Assembly: GCA_002418185.1 (NCBI GenBank)
Contig: DIDN01000107.1
Span: 1-6,171 of the forward strand
Direction of reading: 5' to 3'
DNA: 6,171 nucleotides
Source: Deltaproteobacteria bacterium UBA5799
GTDB taxonomy: Bacteria; Desulfobacterota; GWC2-55-46
The notes beneath the pieces were generated by a model. It saw nothing but the letters and a program-made list of their open reading frames with translations. It made no database searches and was not told the origin of the DNA. Positions 5,563 to 6,171 of this stretch are shown here, piece by piece. Made by a program: the position numbers and the translations under genes. The stretch's first letter is position 1. The number at the start of each line of letters is the position of its first letter.

Positions 5563-6171
5563 ATGATGCCACAGGAAACCGACCGTGCCTCGGCAGCCCT
5601 GGAATTGAGGGAAATCGCCGATTCCTTGAAGACCCGCCTCAAGCTCCTTGCCGAGGCCGGGCTGACCGTAGTCCCCTTTGCCGGGGCCGCGGTAATTCCC
5701 TGCCCTGAAAACCCGGTGGTCATGGAATGCGGCCCCGGGGAATTTTCGTTCTTAAGCCCCTGCCCCTTGCACGCACACTGGGAAGGGGTCCTCTTCGGTT
5801 GCTGGGCAATAGAAGGGGCGGGCGGCAAAGGCGGGTCTGCCGCGATAATCTGGGGGGCGCCGGTATCCGCCGGGGGGCAAACGGCGGGGAGGCCTTCCGA
5901 GCCCTTTTGCCCGGAGTCGATGGAGCAGTTCCTCCGCATGCTCGAGTGGCTCTCGGGCGAGCTGAATGCCGCTACGCCTCCGCCGGGCTCGTTCCGGCTC
6001 TTCGTGGCCGGAAAGTGCCTTGAGAGCGGCGGGCCAGGCTTGAACGAGGCTATCCGGGCCTCAGCGCAGGCCCTGGAGCGCTGGGTTTTGTCGGTAAAGC
6101 CCGGGGCGGTGCTCCTTATGGGAGACCATGCCGTAAGGGCCCTCTCGGAAGGGGTCGCGGAGCACGGCAAG
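5563..6171 (+). CDS. Partial gene, divergent uracil-DNA glycosylase family 4-like protein (3' end outside window)
   Basis: An open frame of 203 codons runs from ATG 5563 (or ATG 5566) off the right edge; TAG at 5554 blocks a longer start. It is not certainly recognised. Its motif order follows family 4 uracil-DNA glycosylases: an N-terminal helix ELREIADSLKTRLKLLAEAG (14-33), a C-P-L-H segment (67-70) then VLFG (76-79), a strand AAIIWGAP (93-100) where the family has VGEAPG, a G-R-P...PF segment (109-115) followed by a helix with ML, then a G-K-C strand end (150-152) like VKCRP, an E-x2-x-A-S-x-x-x-LE-x-W stretch (162-174), and KPGAVLLMGDHAVRAL (179-194) like RPKVIVALGRxAAxAL. The second and fourth cluster cysteines and the GEAPG loop seem lost, so glycosylase activity is doubtful. 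Codon use fits the neighbours. No ribosome site is visible. The final HP(S/T) motif lies beyond the window. Confidence 0.5.
   Translation, partial: MMPQETDRASAALELREIADSLKTRLKLLAEAGLTVVPFAGAAVIPCPENPVVMECGPGEFSFLSPCPLHAHWEGVLFGCWAIEGAGGKGGSAAIIWGAPVSAGGQTAGRPSEPFCPESMEQFLRMLEWLSGELNAATPPPGSFRLFVAGKCLESGGPGLNEAIRASAQALERWVLSVKPGAVLLMGDHAVRALSEGVAEHGK

Noticed and set aside
5505..6170. A 221-codon minus-strand open frame placed just upstream of the phospholipase gene
   Set aside because: It is codon-aligned antisense to the plus-strand gene at 5563 (third positions face third positions), so high GC at third positions keeps both open. Its product is a Pro/Ser/Arg-rich string with no motif, while the plus frame has UDG-like motifs and an ATG at the intergenic boundary.

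Overview
The window comes from a GC-rich, double-membraned (diderm) bacterium. It carries an Mla-type phospholipid transport operon (MlaE, MlaF and an MCE-domain MlaD) and makes heavy use of Arg AGG and Ile ATA codons despite high GC. That style resembles Desulfobacterota (former Deltaproteobacteria), Nitrospirota and similar environmental lineages. The taxon is an inference and cannot be fixed from this sequence.

Layout: (1) 1-158 is a leader region with a small hairpin followed by a T tract and a plausible sigma70-type promoter. (2) 186-4501 is a forward operon: alr (alanine racemase), mlaE (ABC permease), mlaF (ABC ATPase) and a long mlaD (513 aa). alr, mlaE and mlaF are packed within 6-10 nt of each other. 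mlaD follows a 106-nt gap that holds a perfect 16-bp palindrome. (3) 4509-4548 is a strong hairpin with A/T tails on both sides, placed as a bidirectional terminator between convergent genes. (4) 4646-5500 on the minus strand is a secreted zinc-dependent phospholipase C-like protein with a full set of predicted metal ligands. (5) 5501-5562 is an AT-rich divergent intergenic region. (6) 5563 to the window edge on the plus strand is an open gene whose motifs resemble a family 4 uracil-DNA glycosylase that has lost Fe-S ligands and the usual active-site motif.

The most interesting element is MlaD. It combines an N-terminal inner-membrane helix, one MCE domain, about 200 residues of predicted helix or coiled coil, and a C-terminal region of about 180 residues with amphipathic beta strands ending in Phe. 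This reads as a one-protein bridge from the inner to the outer membrane. It fits the absence of mlaC (periplasmic shuttle) and mlaB between mlaE and the operon terminator. As I recall, a comparable arrangement has been described in the diderm Firmicute Veillonella parvula, so it is a known but uncommon architecture. The operon would couple D-alanine supply for peptidoglycan with phospholipid transfer between membranes. The convergent phospholipase C-like gene may also act on envelope lipids, but its link to the operon is positional only.
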